64,000 bases of DNA from Amoebophrya sp. A120. Lineage: Eukaryota > Sar > Dinophyceae > Syndiniales > Amoebophryaceae. This document shows, piece by piece, positions 48,586 to 59,455 of the stretch (positions are counted from its first letter, which is position 1; each line of letters begins with the position of its first letter). The notes under the pieces are model-generated. The model worked only from the letters and a program-made list of their open reading frames with translations, had not been told where the DNA came from and made no database searches. The stretch spans positions 124,001-188,000 of the forward strand of contig CAJINV010000015.1 in assembly GCA_905178155.1 (NCBI GenBank), read 5' to 3'. Made by a program: the position numbers and the translations under genes.

Positions 48586-49175
48586 TTTTTCATACAGATT
48601 GGGGCGCAATGTCATCAGATCGAAAGGGCGGGGGGGGCGCGGGGGGGGGGGGCGAGGGCCCCCCGCATGTAGTTCTTCATCTCAAAAATAAAAACTACTC
48701 ATACAGATTGGGGCCCAATAACATCACGTCGAAGGGGCGGGGGGGGCGCGGGGGGGGGGCGAGGGCCCCCCGCATGTGAGTCTTCATCTCAAAAGCCATA
48801 ATCTTGGCTCTTATCGTCTTAGATCTTAAAAGCATTCCCACAGATCGGGGCGCAATGTCAAAAGTCATGATCTTAGATCTTAAAGCTATAATCTTAGATC
48901 TAAAACTTTTCATACAGATTGGGGCGCAATATCATCATATCGAAAGGGCGGGGGGGGCGCGGGGGGGGGCGGGGGCCCCCCGCATGTAAGTCTTCATCCC
49001 AAAAATAAAAACTATTCATACGGATTGGGGCGCAGTGTCATCATATCGAAAGGGCGGGGGGGGGCGCGGGGGGGGGCGAGGGCCCCCCGCATGTAAGTCT
49101 TCATCCCAAAAATAAAAACTACTCATACAGATTGGGGCCCAGTGTCATCATCTCGAAGGGGCGGGGGGGAGTGAC
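48586..49175 (+). repeat. About 105-bp repeats with long G runs
   Basis: Units start CATACAGATTGGGGC near 48,590, 48,696, 48,911, 49,015 and 49,123. They contain runs of 6-11 G before GAGGGCCCCCCGCATGT and end in AAAAATAAAAACTA. A partial unit lies near 48,840. The last unit lacks the GAGGGCCCC part. G-quadruplex formation is plausible. Confidence 0.85.
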
Positions 49176-49379
49176 GTAGGGGGTCAATCGGATCCGCGCG
49201 CTCGCGTGTCACTTTCTTAATGAAATCCCTAAGGAAAAAAAGCTTCAGCTGATCGCGGGCACGGAGACATCGCGAGCAGCCGACGGAGACGGAAGGCGGC
49301 AACCGCAGCCACGGACGCTGCACCTGGAAGGCGTGCAACGATGGCGCAGATGGATGCCTCCATCAATACCTTCCAGGCA

Positions 49380-49665
49380 TTCTACTAGAAAACCCATGCC
49401 CCGGGTAGCCAGAATAACTGTGCTAAACGCAGCAACTCGGGAAAAAAAAAACAAATTCCCAACACATTTCCACTATCCCAATGAACACCCTCCCGCCACC
49501 CTACTAGAAGATCCTTGCCCCGGGTAGCCTGAAGAGCCGCGCTAAGCACAACAACCCGAGAAGAGCTCCAGCTCTGCCACCCCTTCCCGATAGCTTCCCA
49601 ATACCTACCCAGTATCCTTCTAGGCAAGCCTTTCCCCGGGTAGCCAGAAGAGTTTTGCTAACGCG
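49380..49665. repeat. Three diverged repeats of about 115 bp
   Basis: TGCCCCGGGTAGCC-type cores at about 49,397, 49,515 and 49,634. Each is preceded by CTAGAA- or CTAGG-like sequence and followed by GAAGAG..GCTAA. Heavily diverged, no coding signal. Confidence 0.7.
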
Positions 49666-49779
49666 GGAAGAAACCCCGGAAAACCGAAGAGAAATCAGCT
49701 GCCTTGCGATTCTTGACAGCTGGAAATGCCCCGAGGCATCTCCGCCCGCAAATCTATCCACCTGGCAACACCTTGAGGC

Positions 49780-50620
49780 GCCTTGACCTGGAATCCCAGC
49801 TAACAATGCGCCGCGGATGCCTTTTCAAACTGTTCCCCGCGCCTGGATTCCAAGCTAGAAATCGAAAGCCGTCTTCTACTAGAAATCCAGCTTCCAACAC
49901 TTTGAAAAGGTCGGGCGGGAAAGCGCTGAAAAAGCCTTCTCGATGCGTTTCCATCTGGATTTCCCTCGAAAAGGCGTTTCCAGCAAGCTGGATTTCCATT
50001 GCCACGGCGTCTCCAGCTGGATACTCATCGAAGAGGCGCCCTCGATGGATTTCCAGCTGGAGGCGCGTTGCTTGCGGATGCCTCTTTAGGTAATGCACTG
50101 CCTCCCTGCTGGATTTCCTCCCGGCTAGAAAAAAACGCGCCTCCATCTGGGTTTCCCGCTAGGAATGCTCTGAAAGAAAAGGCGCCCCCGGCTCCATTTC
50201 ACGCTAGAAATACTCTGCAAAGACGCGGCCGGCTGAATTTCTTCCAGCCGGGGGCGCTTTGGCGATGCCTCTCCCGCTGGATTTCGTTCTGGGAACGCGC
50301 TGGCGATGCCTTTCCGCCTGGATCTCTAGCCGGAAACACGCTGCCGCTGCCTTTCCGGCCGTATTTCCTTTCAGCTAGAAAGGCGCTGGGACGGCATTGC
50401 TAGCTGGATTCCCTGCTGGACACACACCGGGGCGGCGTCGCTAGCTGGCTTTCTAGCTAGAAACGCCCTGAGACGGCGTCGCTAGGTGGGTTTCCAGCTA
50501 GAAATGCACTGCGACGGCGTCGCTTGCTAGATTTCCAACCAGAAACGCACTGCGAAGGCGTCTCTAGCCGCGTTTCCGGCTCGACATGCTTTGAAAACGC
50601 ATCCACTAGGCCGCGGGGGG
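49780..50620. repeat. Degenerate tandem repeats around TTTCCAGCTAGAAA
   Basis: A loose period of roughly 50-60 bp with recurring CTGGATTTCC, GCTAGAAA and GCGACGGCGTCGCT blocks. Long stop-free stretches on both strands follow from the GC-rich repeat and are not convincing genes. Confidence 0.65.
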
Positions 50621-52574
50621 ATGCAGCGCGAGACGCAGCAATGTTGTTCCCAGGTGATACGCAAAGCGTGCGCGTCCCGCGGCGGGAGGTGAACTTTGTG
50701 AAGAATGCTCCTTCTAGCGCAAGTTTGCGATGTCACACCGAGCGGGCGAAGCTATTCGAGTCTCGTCTACTCCTACGCCATCTTCGTACCAAGAGCGATC
50801 TGTTCTAGTAGAAGATCAAGTGTACCTTTGCAGTTTTTCGTCTCATCATCTTTCTCGTGCACAATTTTTAATGTCCCACACTAAGGATCCTTGTTCTCGA
50901 AAAATTTGCTCACGCTGACCGAAGACCGCCAGTCAACGTTGGCGTCGTCGAACACCAGTTGCTATTGTGCGCAAAATCTCGACGCCCACCTGGTGGCCAG
51001 CATCTGGTTTACTTCGTTTTGGTTTTTTGTATCGTGGAGTTGTCCACCTCCACTTTACTTTCTGTACAAATCATTGAGGTTATGATTTTTGTTTTCCCTG
51101 ATCGGATGTGTATGTTGTCGAATACCTCTATTGCATTCATGGAGTATCATGCCTCCTGGTACATACAGTCAACTTCTTGACAAATACTACATGAGGAACG
51201 GAACAAGGAATTATCTGCTCGATGTGCAAGAAACCTTTAAAAATGTGGTCTGAGTGGTCATTGCCCTTCCTGTAATATCCTATTTTCTCGATCTCGTCGT
51301 CCTCCTGCGAGGACGACGACAACGGCCTGATCTGCTTCTTGGTATTGGAAATCAATCAAAAAACCTGACAAATTCTTGGAATTTGCTTCGATGCTTCAAT
51401 TGGGTACGCAATGATAAAACGCATGAAAAAACTTGAGTACGTGTCTGTACGAAAGGAAAAACTGTTTTCTGCTAAAGTAGCGTCAAGTAAAAAGTATTGC
51501 AGTTTAGTTTTGTCGATTTTGCGGACTTCGATATAAGACTAAAAAGTTTGAAAAAAGTGAAAGGCTTTTTAATCATTCGACGGGTGACTCTACTGAAATT
51601 TTATACTTATTGTGTCAGTGGTCGTACATATTTACAAGTAGTGCTGGAAAAAAAGTTGAAATATCAGTTCGTGCAGATCAATTCTGCTGAAGATTGTGTC
51701 TAGTCTCCACCCAATTCGGGGCACTTCTATTGTCTGCAAAGAAGCAGTAGTAGCTAGAACATCTTGCAAGCTCCACGATCGTACGATACACCAACAAGTC
51801 AGTGTACCAGACGAGGAGCTGCTGGCGTAGCAGATGCATATAAATATATTGCCGCCGGGTATGGAAATTCGGTGGGCCGCGGTATATGCATGTAAAAGTG
51901 CCACGTTGATGTTGCTGATGCCCGCTGTGTATCTATGTATACAATAAACCCCCGCAGGAGAAGCCGACTCTGCTATATTCGATTTCGTTCTGGGTAGGCA
52001 CAAGAGTACGATATTTTTTGAAGTTTGCTTTGATAAAAGTGTAACAATGTTCAGAGTGCAGGTGGTCTATTTCTTAGTATTTTCTGCAAGTCGTAGAACT
52101 GCATACTGTTGTTTTTTTCGTCAGTTGCTTGTTGTGCGATAATAAATGCCTCCTGGCTCCTGCATCTGCAATTCTAAATGTGAAGGAAGTTGTCGTGGTC
52201 ACTGAGACTGACCGCCCTGCACTCGTCTCGGTGCATGAGTCACTTGAAGTCTTATTCTTCTTCGTCTTCTTTCATTTTATTTTGGTTTCTCTACTTTGTA
52301 GCGTAAAACTAAAATTTCTTGCAGACAGAAAGAACCTCTACACGTTCGACCCCGCAATCTCCCCGTCCGCATTATCCCAGCGAAAGGATTTCTCACCCTG
52401 ACACAAGCCAAATCTCCTATCACGCCACAAGCTTCCATTTGGAAACAAATGTACGTCCCATTCTTCCACCCACTCTCTTCAGCCCCATCGATAATATTAC
52501 GAGGCATACTTGCATTAACATTATGCAGATTGAAAAATACGACTCGCGTTGTACGCGTTCGTGAGGGAGCTGCG
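50621..52574. other. Nothing recognised
   Basis: AT-richer unique-looking DNA between the degenerate repeats and gene 3. Only short stop-free stretches; no introner termini and no splice-supported exon found. Confidence 0.4.
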
Positions 52575-53481
52575 TTATATTTGGCTTGGGTCAGAATTTG
52601 AAATACCCAACGGATAACGGCCTTCCCCCGAGTTGTCGTCTTTGTTCGATTTTTATGCGGTACAAATACGTCTGGGTCGGCAAAGGTGCAAGCTTGTGAC
52701 GCATGATAATTTCAGACGATCACGCAAAGGGCGGTGATGCTTGGCCAGCGCAAGCTGCCCCCTCTCTGCTGAAACCAAAAGACGAGACTTGTCATGCGGG
52801 TCATTAGCCATTGAGAAACCTAGTCATTTTGCAAAACCAGCTTTGCTAGGGTTTACATACCTGAATTCCTCCTGGTCCTGCACCTGCTCGATCCGTAAAA
52901 ATAGCATGCCACCCATCTGCAATCTTTCAGACCCAGACATATTCACAGATGGTAAAGTCGAACTCGTTTGGTCCACTCCGGCAGACTCCGAGTCTTCATC
53001 GTCACCTCGGGAGCTTTCGCACTCGTCGCTTTCCCCCAGTCCCATCTCCTCGTCCTTCTCCAGTGTCCCGTAATTCTTCGTACTCGACGAGTTGTTTTTA
53101 CCTCGGAAAGTGTCGTGTCGAAGTAGAACTACAACATGCAGCTGCACTGCTTTTCATGATGCGCGAGGAAGAGATTGACCGCATCACAAGTTCTTACGCG
53201 TAGCAAACATTGTCACACAGCTCACGACGGCAGTAACCTACTATATCTAATTATTGCGATTCATCCATTGTTCACCATTCGTAGAGTGATACCGATGTGC
53301 ATTCTCGCACTGATTCCATCCTCCGCCTCCCCACCAATGCTCGTATTCGCGGCATCCTTGATCCGTTCTTGCGCTCGCTTGAGCCGCTTTTTCGTGGAAC
53401 CGTCTCGCTGTTGGAACGCGCAGCACAAAGACAGCAACTTTGAGCACAGGATCAGGATCACGAGTACGCAGCCGACGGTAC
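52575..53481 (-). CDS. Gene 3: small membrane-protein gene, 3' exons
   Basis: Exons 53481-53293, 53128-52955 and 52653-52575 join in frame through a GT-AG intron and introner IE61, giving 145 codons to a TAA stop. The first visible exon has a transmembrane-like stretch (TVGCVLVILILCSKLLSLC) followed by a Lys/Arg-rich segment (STKKRLKRAQERIK). The last part is acidic and Ser-rich (LEKDEEMGLGESDECESS). The acceptor CTCAG|GT at 53,481 implies upstream exons I could not define. Another frame of exon 2 is also open, but the acidic frame has gene-like codon use. No family recognised. Confidence 0.55.
52654..52954. mobile_element. Introner IE61, family A, worn
   Basis: 301 bp, recognisable cores TACGTCTGGGTCGGC and TTTCAGACCCAGACATATTC, but the flanks no longer match (ATTTT/AAGTC). 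Removing element plus 5 bp keeps gene 3 in frame. Confidence 0.75.
53129..53292 (-). other. GT-AG intron in gene 3
   Basis: Donor ATCG|GTATCA, acceptor GTTGTAG|TTCTAC, phase 1; chosen because it joins the two frames with gene-like composition. Confidence 0.5.
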
Positions 53482-53773
53482 CTGAGTAGGCTTTTAAATT
53501 GTTTGTCATGCACGAGTTCGCATGGAGAAGATTTTTTGTCATGCAGAACAAAATGAAAAAGAAAATGACCAGTACTGTGTAGTACAGACAATCGCCAGCA
53601 CCGCAGCGAACGTCGGGTACGAGTTGATCGGAGCGGGGAGATATGCTGCGCAAGATCGGAAGCTTCGACGTCGGCATGCAATGCTTGACACGAGAAGCCG
53701 GACAATTTTTTTGCATGACAAAAACTACTGGTCCATCCTCAGACGCATAAGTACTTCATCCAGCATCACAATT

Positions 53774-55537
53774 TCAAACACCCCATGCGTCGAACGCAAT
53801 GCAAACCGACATCGAGACGACAGATTCGCACTGGCTTAAAAATTTCTGCGTCAGGTGGTGAATGAAGCCCGTCCCGAGGGTTTTCAATTCTTGGGCGTAG
53901 TTCCAGAACAAGCCGAACGGAGCATGGATTTGCTGCTCTTGGCTGCGGAGCCGGTTTGTGGTCTCAGCTTTTGATGTGTCCACGGAAGAAGCGACTTCTT
54001 GGGTTTTTTGCGTGTAGTCCTTCTGGACGACGCGTTTTTCAGTTTTTTCCGTGTCTGGACCGTTGCGATCGTTCGCCTTGGCCATGAAGGGAAGTTCGGC
54101 GCGCTCTTTGCCATCCCGCCATGCGTTTTGTTGTTCCGGAACAGGGTGCTGCGCAATTGTTTCTGGGATGTGCTGCCTTGCTTCTGACGTGGATGTACTG
54201 CTACTGGATCCACCGGCGCCGTCGATGACCGCCGCGACCCGATTTGCACCAGTGCCGTCATGCCCAGTGACCTGCCCATCAGCTGCTGAGATGGGGAAAC
54301 TTTCGGGACCCGTGATCTGAATCGCGCTCACTTCTATTGTTATTTCGGTGAGGTCCTTGGTTTCGGCGCCCCATTCCGTGTTGAGTTCACTGATGTCTGC
54401 ACCGTCGTGTAGGTTTTGTCGGACAGCTTCCCGAAATTTAATGCGGAGGAACTTCGCCATGGATTTCATATACTTCTGGAAGATGTCACGCAAGTTTTCG
54501 AGTTCTTCCGGTTCCATATCGTGTTTCTGAGAAACAGAAACGAGCCCCGCGAGCAGGCCATCGAAGAATTTATACCTTTATTCGTTTTTTATTACAAACC
54601 TGTTTCTGTAGTAGAATGCGTTTTTCCATAGATGCAGAAATTGCTGTTGTAGTTTTGTCATCTCATAGTGATCCACATCCACGAGAAGTGATGGAGATCG
54701 TGAAACTGAGCTGGACTGCAGGGCCTTGAAACAATTGAAGCCATGCCCGGGCAAGAACAGAAAGAAAGAAATAAAGAAATCATACAAATTTTTGTTCGCT
54801 GACTGTGCCCGCCCAGATATTTTTTTCTTTAGAAGATGAAGGTCTGTGTCGCCCGTGATCTTCTTCTGCGCTGTCACCAGTGCGTCGATGCTGCTGCTGC
54901 TCAGGAGGTACTCCGGTTGGTTAAAGTCACTCACGATGCCGGGGAGTTCGAAATCCAGAGTGCGCTTCAATAGGAACCGGAGACGGTCTTTGCCGTTCTG
55001 CAACCCCTTGTCCGGTTTGTCCTCCTTTGCTTTTTTGGAGTACTCCTCGTTGGTCTTCGTGTATTGGTCGTATTGGTCTAGGAATTTGCTGATAGCTTCT
55101 GCTCGACTTGCCTCGACGTAGTCCCTTGCTTGCTCAACTTCCTCGACTTGCTCACCTTGCTCGACTTGCTTAACTTGCTTGACTTGCTCACCTTGCTCGA
55201 CTTGTTCATCCTGCTCGACTTGCGCAAGCGGTTTAGCAAATTCGTCGTCCACTTGGTAGCTGTCATCCACCCGTAAAAGCAACACGTCGCGGAGTTGTTC
55301 TTCTACGGGTTCGAGGATTTCCCGGCGAATCCTTCCAGCCTGGACAATGTCGCTCTTCATTCCAGGGTCCGGATCCGGGACCGAGTCGAGATCGTCCGGA
55401 TTCAGGTCGGAGTCGGGTACCGGAGGTGGCGGTGGATCTGAAAAAGGTGCTGCTTCATCGTCCGCGGGCATACATGAGCACAGAAGCAACTGCGCACAGA
55501 AGAGAACAATGCGAAGACCTTCGCGACTGCGGAACAT
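53774..55537 (-). CDS. Gene 4: secreted or anchored 564-aa protein, signal peptide and EQV repeats
   Basis: Two exons, 55537-54596 (314 codons) and 54526-53774 (251 codons including stop), joined in phase 0 across a 69-bp GT-AG intron (...YYRNRF|KHDMEPEEL...). The start MFRSREGLRIVLFCAQLLLC is a good signal peptide. It is followed by a Pro/Asp-rich spacer, then a 9-bp-repeat-encoded EQVEQGEQVKQVKQVEQ block likely to form a coiled coil, and a hydrophobic patch (LYDFFISFFLFL) that may be a membrane segment. The second exon is Ser/Thr/Glu-rich and polar. An upstream in-frame ATG exists at 55,657 but would bury the signal peptide. No introner in this gene. No family recognised. Confidence 0.7.
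54527..54595 (-). other. 69-bp GT-AG intron in gene 4
   Basis: Donor AGGTTT|GTAATA, acceptor GTTTCTCAG|AAACACG with a pyrimidine-rich tract; phase 0. Contains in-frame stops, so reading through is excluded. Confidence 0.7.
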
Positions 55538-57292
55538 GCTTGGCCTTGCTGGAATTATTCTTTGCGAAAAGGCGGCCGCTGCGAAGTGATGGAGTGCGAT
55601 TGTTACAAACACCGACAACACAACTTGAGTCAAATCGCTACGGAAGTCTAAATACATTTCAGCGATTCACAATCACGGAATCCGGAGGCTCGCTCTCGAA
55701 CCATCAAAAGTTGTTCTAGATGATATCTATTGTCGGTCGTTCCTAGATTCATCTCTCGCACTAACGGCAACGCTGGCAGCTGTGTCGGAACCACAGTCAT
55801 GCGCATTATTCTGCGGGTTTTTCTCTCTGTCGTTCCTCAACGGGTTTGTTTCTTCTAGGATTCTCACTCGCCTCGAAGATTGTCTAATGAACTAGCCGAA
55901 TTTCAAAGCCAGACCAAAAACAAATCTTCTGACGCTGAATTTGCGCACACAGATGGGGCCTGTCGTACTGCAAGCACCTGCCGCCACATTCTCGGCCCTG
56001 TTTCTCTTGCATCAGTGTCACTGATGAAGAAAACTTGAAGGAAGAGTTGGGCCACGGTACTTCTCGCCATATGAACACAGAAAATAATTTTGTCTTCCCG
56101 TCGGAAAGTTGCAAAGAGTTTGCGACGTTCATCAAGAATAGGCTGTATAGCGGACCTAGATTGATCTCGAGGAGCCATCATTATTTTTCCCTTAATACGT
56201 GTACGTCTTCTCAAGCCCAAGCGACTTATCAACGTTGCACTTTATGCACTCATTCTTTCCCTTCATTGCTTGGCAACGCATATTTCACTCTGTCTCTGGT
56301 GCGCCGAACAGGTGCTGGAAACGTAACAGATGCACTCTAGGGCGCTTCTTGCTATATTTTATCTTCAAAACCGTCACATACACAATGACACAATAAAGTA
56401 AGTGGCAATAGAAGATACAGATGATGCAGCGGCGCGTAATCACTATATGTTGGAGAACGAGCTAAAATACCATGCCCCCGTGCCCTTTGTCAATGGTAAT
56501 ACTGTAGGCGGCGTCTGTGCCTATGCCTCTGAGACTGAATATCCACTTTATGTACGGAAATTGTTCTTATGGTCTGTATCGACAAAGTTTGCTATTTCTA
56601 TCTTTAAGTTTGATATTTCTATCTTATTCTCGCTGGTTACAGAATCGGAAAACCTCCTCGTGCTGTTCTACCTAGACCAGGCACGACGCGGTGCTGTTCC
56701 TTTTCAATATTATAGTAAGTTGATGTAAAAACAACCGTCTTCATTTATTCGTCGAACGCCCAAATGAGCTGAAAGATAGAGAGAGCCCCTCCTTCTTCAT
56801 GAGTTGTTGCAACAGATCAACTATCATATTCATCTGTCCGCACCAACGACAAATTTGCCGTCGGGGCAGTCAGAAGATCATAAAGCTACCCATTGCGGAA
56901 AAACGTTTTTCCTATCTTTCCGTAAAATACAGTAGTAAAGTGTAGGACCAAAAAGAGGATACATGGAGACACGACGAGATTTGGCTTTCCTCAGTTTCGT
57001 TATATATCAATCGTCATATATCGCTTCTGGCTAGCGGTACGGATACAGTTTCATAGAAGTTCAAGTGGTACATAAATCAAAATCTAGTGCGAAACATACA
57101 GTCATACCTTGTAGTTATTCGGTTTCAGAGCTCTTTTTTTCCTAGAAAAAGTGGTTTTTTTCCCTAGCAATAGTTGCAGGTGCAATTTGATGATACTTAC
57201 GGCCGTAGGTGGCCTCGTTATATTTTGGTGGATGTTCTTACACGATCACTAATTTTCATTTTTCTACTAGCAGCTTTCCAAGGGTCGTTTCT
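55538..57292. other. Intergenic region; nothing recognised
   Basis: AT-rich DNA upstream of gene 4. Short stop-free stretches on both strands lack splice support or family signatures. Confidence 0.4.
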
Positions 57293-57838
57293 TTACTTCG
57301 AAGGGTCGACAAAATTTCCGCATGTTGTAGATGTCCCCGTCGTTTTTTTACATCCTTCTCCTACGGCGTGGAAAGCGGTTATGGTAAGGAAAAATCCCCC
57401 CTGTCCTTACTGCAATGTTGACTGCCTATTTCTATTGCGCGATGTGATTGCTGGCAGACATTATTGTTTGCTGCCGGAAATCACATTGTCATGCATCAAG
57501 GCGGGTGGGCTGTAGCTGTAGGTGACAGATTATCTATCAAGCGGATATGGGTTTCCGCTTTTTGTTCCGCTCCAAGTGCTCGGCCTAACAAGCGTGTCTG
57601 CTGGTTTGAGAAACAACACTAAAGGTTCTTGCTCAAGACAAGATAGCGGCACAGCACGATACAGCACGCGGGTTAATTATGCAACACAAATCAATTCGAA
57701 TTCATCACGACAAATCTAGCATCACAGAGAATCTCTGGTTGGGCGCTATTGAGAAAGGGGGATTTTTCATACTGATACCGGTGGGAGAAGAATTTATTAT
57801 TTCTTCGAGTACAACTTTTTGAAAAAGTTTCGAAGTTT
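57293..57838 (-). CDS. Possible 3' exon pair around introner IE62 (uncertain)
   Basis: A strong acceptor (TTTTTTTCTTGCAG|AAACTTCG) opens an exon at 57,838. Removing IE62 plus 5 bp joins it in frame to 57379-57293 (...INSSPTGFHAVGEGCKK...) ending in TAA. A second minus frame and a plus frame are also open here, so the coding claim is weak. Upstream exons not found. Confidence 0.25.
57380..57777. mobile_element. Introner IE62, family C
   Basis: 398 bp, longer than other family C copies (304-330). Ends TATGGTAAGGAAAAATCCCC and inverse, duplication GCGGT/CCGGT (one mismatch). Confidence 0.8.
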
Positions 57839-58131
57839 CTGCAAGAAAAAAACAGCATCATAGCAGTTGTTGTCCAACAACTGTTACTGTGTTGCATTTA
57901 TTCTGCCAGGCAAAAATGTCTCTCATGGATCTGATGCTGGGCAGACACATGCATGACCATCGAATCAGGGTCTACAGTATAGCGGAATCCAGTCGCGATT
58001 CGTGTACCTTGCTGACGAGAAAATACCTGCCATCATGCCACACAGTGTCAAGTTTGTCGTGCAAAGAATGCAACACAGTCACAGTCTACTTCATTTTATG
58101 ATGATACTTTTTCTTCCCATAGAATTTCGAA
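57839..58131. other. Gap without recognised gene
   Basis: Contains GTTGTTGTCCAACAAC near 57,865 (a short hairpin) and the pyrimidine-rich left flank of IE63. No supported exon. Confidence 0.4.
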
Positions 58132-58411
58132 TATCAAGTGTAAAAACGTCCCCACACCATAGTTGTCATGCAAATCTGCATGCTTAAAATGTTTCTCATG
58201 CGGAGCCCCATGAGAAGCATTCTCCAATCGCGTTTTGCAATTTGTCATGCTCCAATCAGCATGGTATGCTAGATCTGTGATGCTGCTGAGCTAGCTCAAA
58301 CAGGACTACACTACGAATCCAAATTTGTCATGCAAAACAGCCAAAGCTTGTGGATTTGTCTAGCCGATTCCCCATCCTGACTGTGGTGTGGGTACGTTTT
58401 TACTCAGGATA
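58132..58411. mobile_element. Introner IE63, family B, outside known coding sequence
   Basis: 280 bp, perfect duplication TCGAA, good family B ends. Lies 43 bp beyond the stop codon of gene 5, so it is in the 3' UTR or between genes. Confidence 0.9.
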
Positions 58412-58454
58412 TCGAAGCCACCCGCTTTAGCCGCGTGGAAAAGGATGCAACTTG

Positions 58455-59244
58455 TCAAGCGGTGCTGAGTTTTTGCATATCTTCTGCCAGTATTAACTGC
58501 AAATATGTAGTCTGGGTCTGGAAAGTTGTAGATGCAACGAATTTGCGTTGCTGATTTTTGCATGACAGCACGATGTTTTGCCCGGCATGAATGCATCACA
58601 AGTTGAAATTTATCGGATGATGTTGCGAGTCCTACCGTGTCATGCATGACAAACTGAGTTTCACACCACGACAAAAAAACTGCCAGTCGTATTTGTGCAT
58701 CACAAATCCTTGTTGTCCTTCAAATTTCGCATCACAAATCCAGACCCACACATATAATTTGCAATGCATAACCAGCAGCCCAGCCACTTGAAGATCTTCA
58801 TCACCTGCTCCACTTTCGGGTTCTTGTGCCCGCTGACGCGATGTTGCACTCGCCGGGGCGGGACCCGTACGGCCCGCCGGTTGAAAAGTACTGCCTCGTC
58901 CTTCGATGCTGCCGTTTCCAGAAGTTCCGCTGTTCCACGCCGGCACGTGGTGAATCGGTGCCATAACCGATAATTTTCTACCCAGTCTCGCAAAAGAACT
59001 GGAGTCCTTCGGCTGCCCACAGGACAGCAACGCGTGCTCAAGCTATGGGAGGGGAAAATTTCATGTGAGTCTTCCTCAAGGTGCCGCACGCTATGAAGAT
59101 AGAAGTGACTCTTACATCATGCACGATCGAAATATCGGCTACTAACTTGATGCATCTTGAAACCAAGTAGTGCAAGCGGCTGCAAATTCTTTGCCTCAGT
59201 GTAATTTTCCTGTACGATACGAGGCGCGCCAGAATCCGTTCCAT
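58455..59244 (-). CDS. Gene 5: small protein, 143 aa, three exons
   Basis: Exons 59244-59116 (43 codons), 59042-58771 and 58490-58455 join in frame across a 73-bp GT-AG intron and introner IE64: 432 nt including stop. Starts MERILARLVSYRKITLRQR (basic, possibly an organelle-targeting or amphipathic N-terminus), then ISIVHD|LEHALLSC, a Gly/Ser/Pro-rich middle and an acidic end (AGDEDLQVAGLLVEDMQK). Lies about 210 bp downstream of the gene 6 stop on the same strand. Not recognised. Confidence 0.55.
58491..58770. mobile_element. Introner IE64, family A
   Basis: 280 bp, left core interrupted by an insertion (ATATGTAGTCTGGGTCTGG), right core worn, duplication GCCAG/ACCAG (one mismatch). Confidence 0.82.
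59043..59115 (-). other. 73-bp GT-AG intron in gene 5
   Basis: Donor CATGAT|GTAAGAGTC, acceptor CCTCCCATAG|CTTGAG; phase 0. Confidence 0.6.
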
Positions 59245-59455
59245 TAGCTTGATGGCTTATGCAGGGCAAAAACGCCTGCATCACGGATGCACACAACTCA
59301 TCAGGCAAATCTCTAGTCGGCGCTACTGCTAAATGTGAGACGCATGCTGTAACGAAGTTCCACATTATCATAGCAGAAATAAGGTCTACAAAAAATACCT
59401 CCTGCCGAATATAAATGTATCCTTGTTTCTTTCTCCAGTCAGAACACAAGATGAA

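Noticed and set aside
49754-50403. Long frames on both strands in degenerate repeats
   Set aside because: Explained by tandem GC-rich repeats; no consistent frame across units.
52277-52648. Alternative 124-codon continuation of gene 3 in another frame
   Set aside because: It requires reading the acidic exon 52,955-53,128 in a frame rich in Arg, Thr and Trp. The acidic frame has more natural codon use and joins upstream and downstream exons with good phase.
53480-53748. A further introner upstream of gene 3
   Set aside because: It contains GCATGACAAA-type motifs and loosely similar ends, but no duplication, and gene 4 already stops before it. Not enough support to list.
57174-57515. Plus-strand frame of 113 codons
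   Set aside because: It runs into introner IE62. A plus-strand spliced reading is possible, but a strong minus-strand acceptor and the minus orientation of all other genes argue against it.
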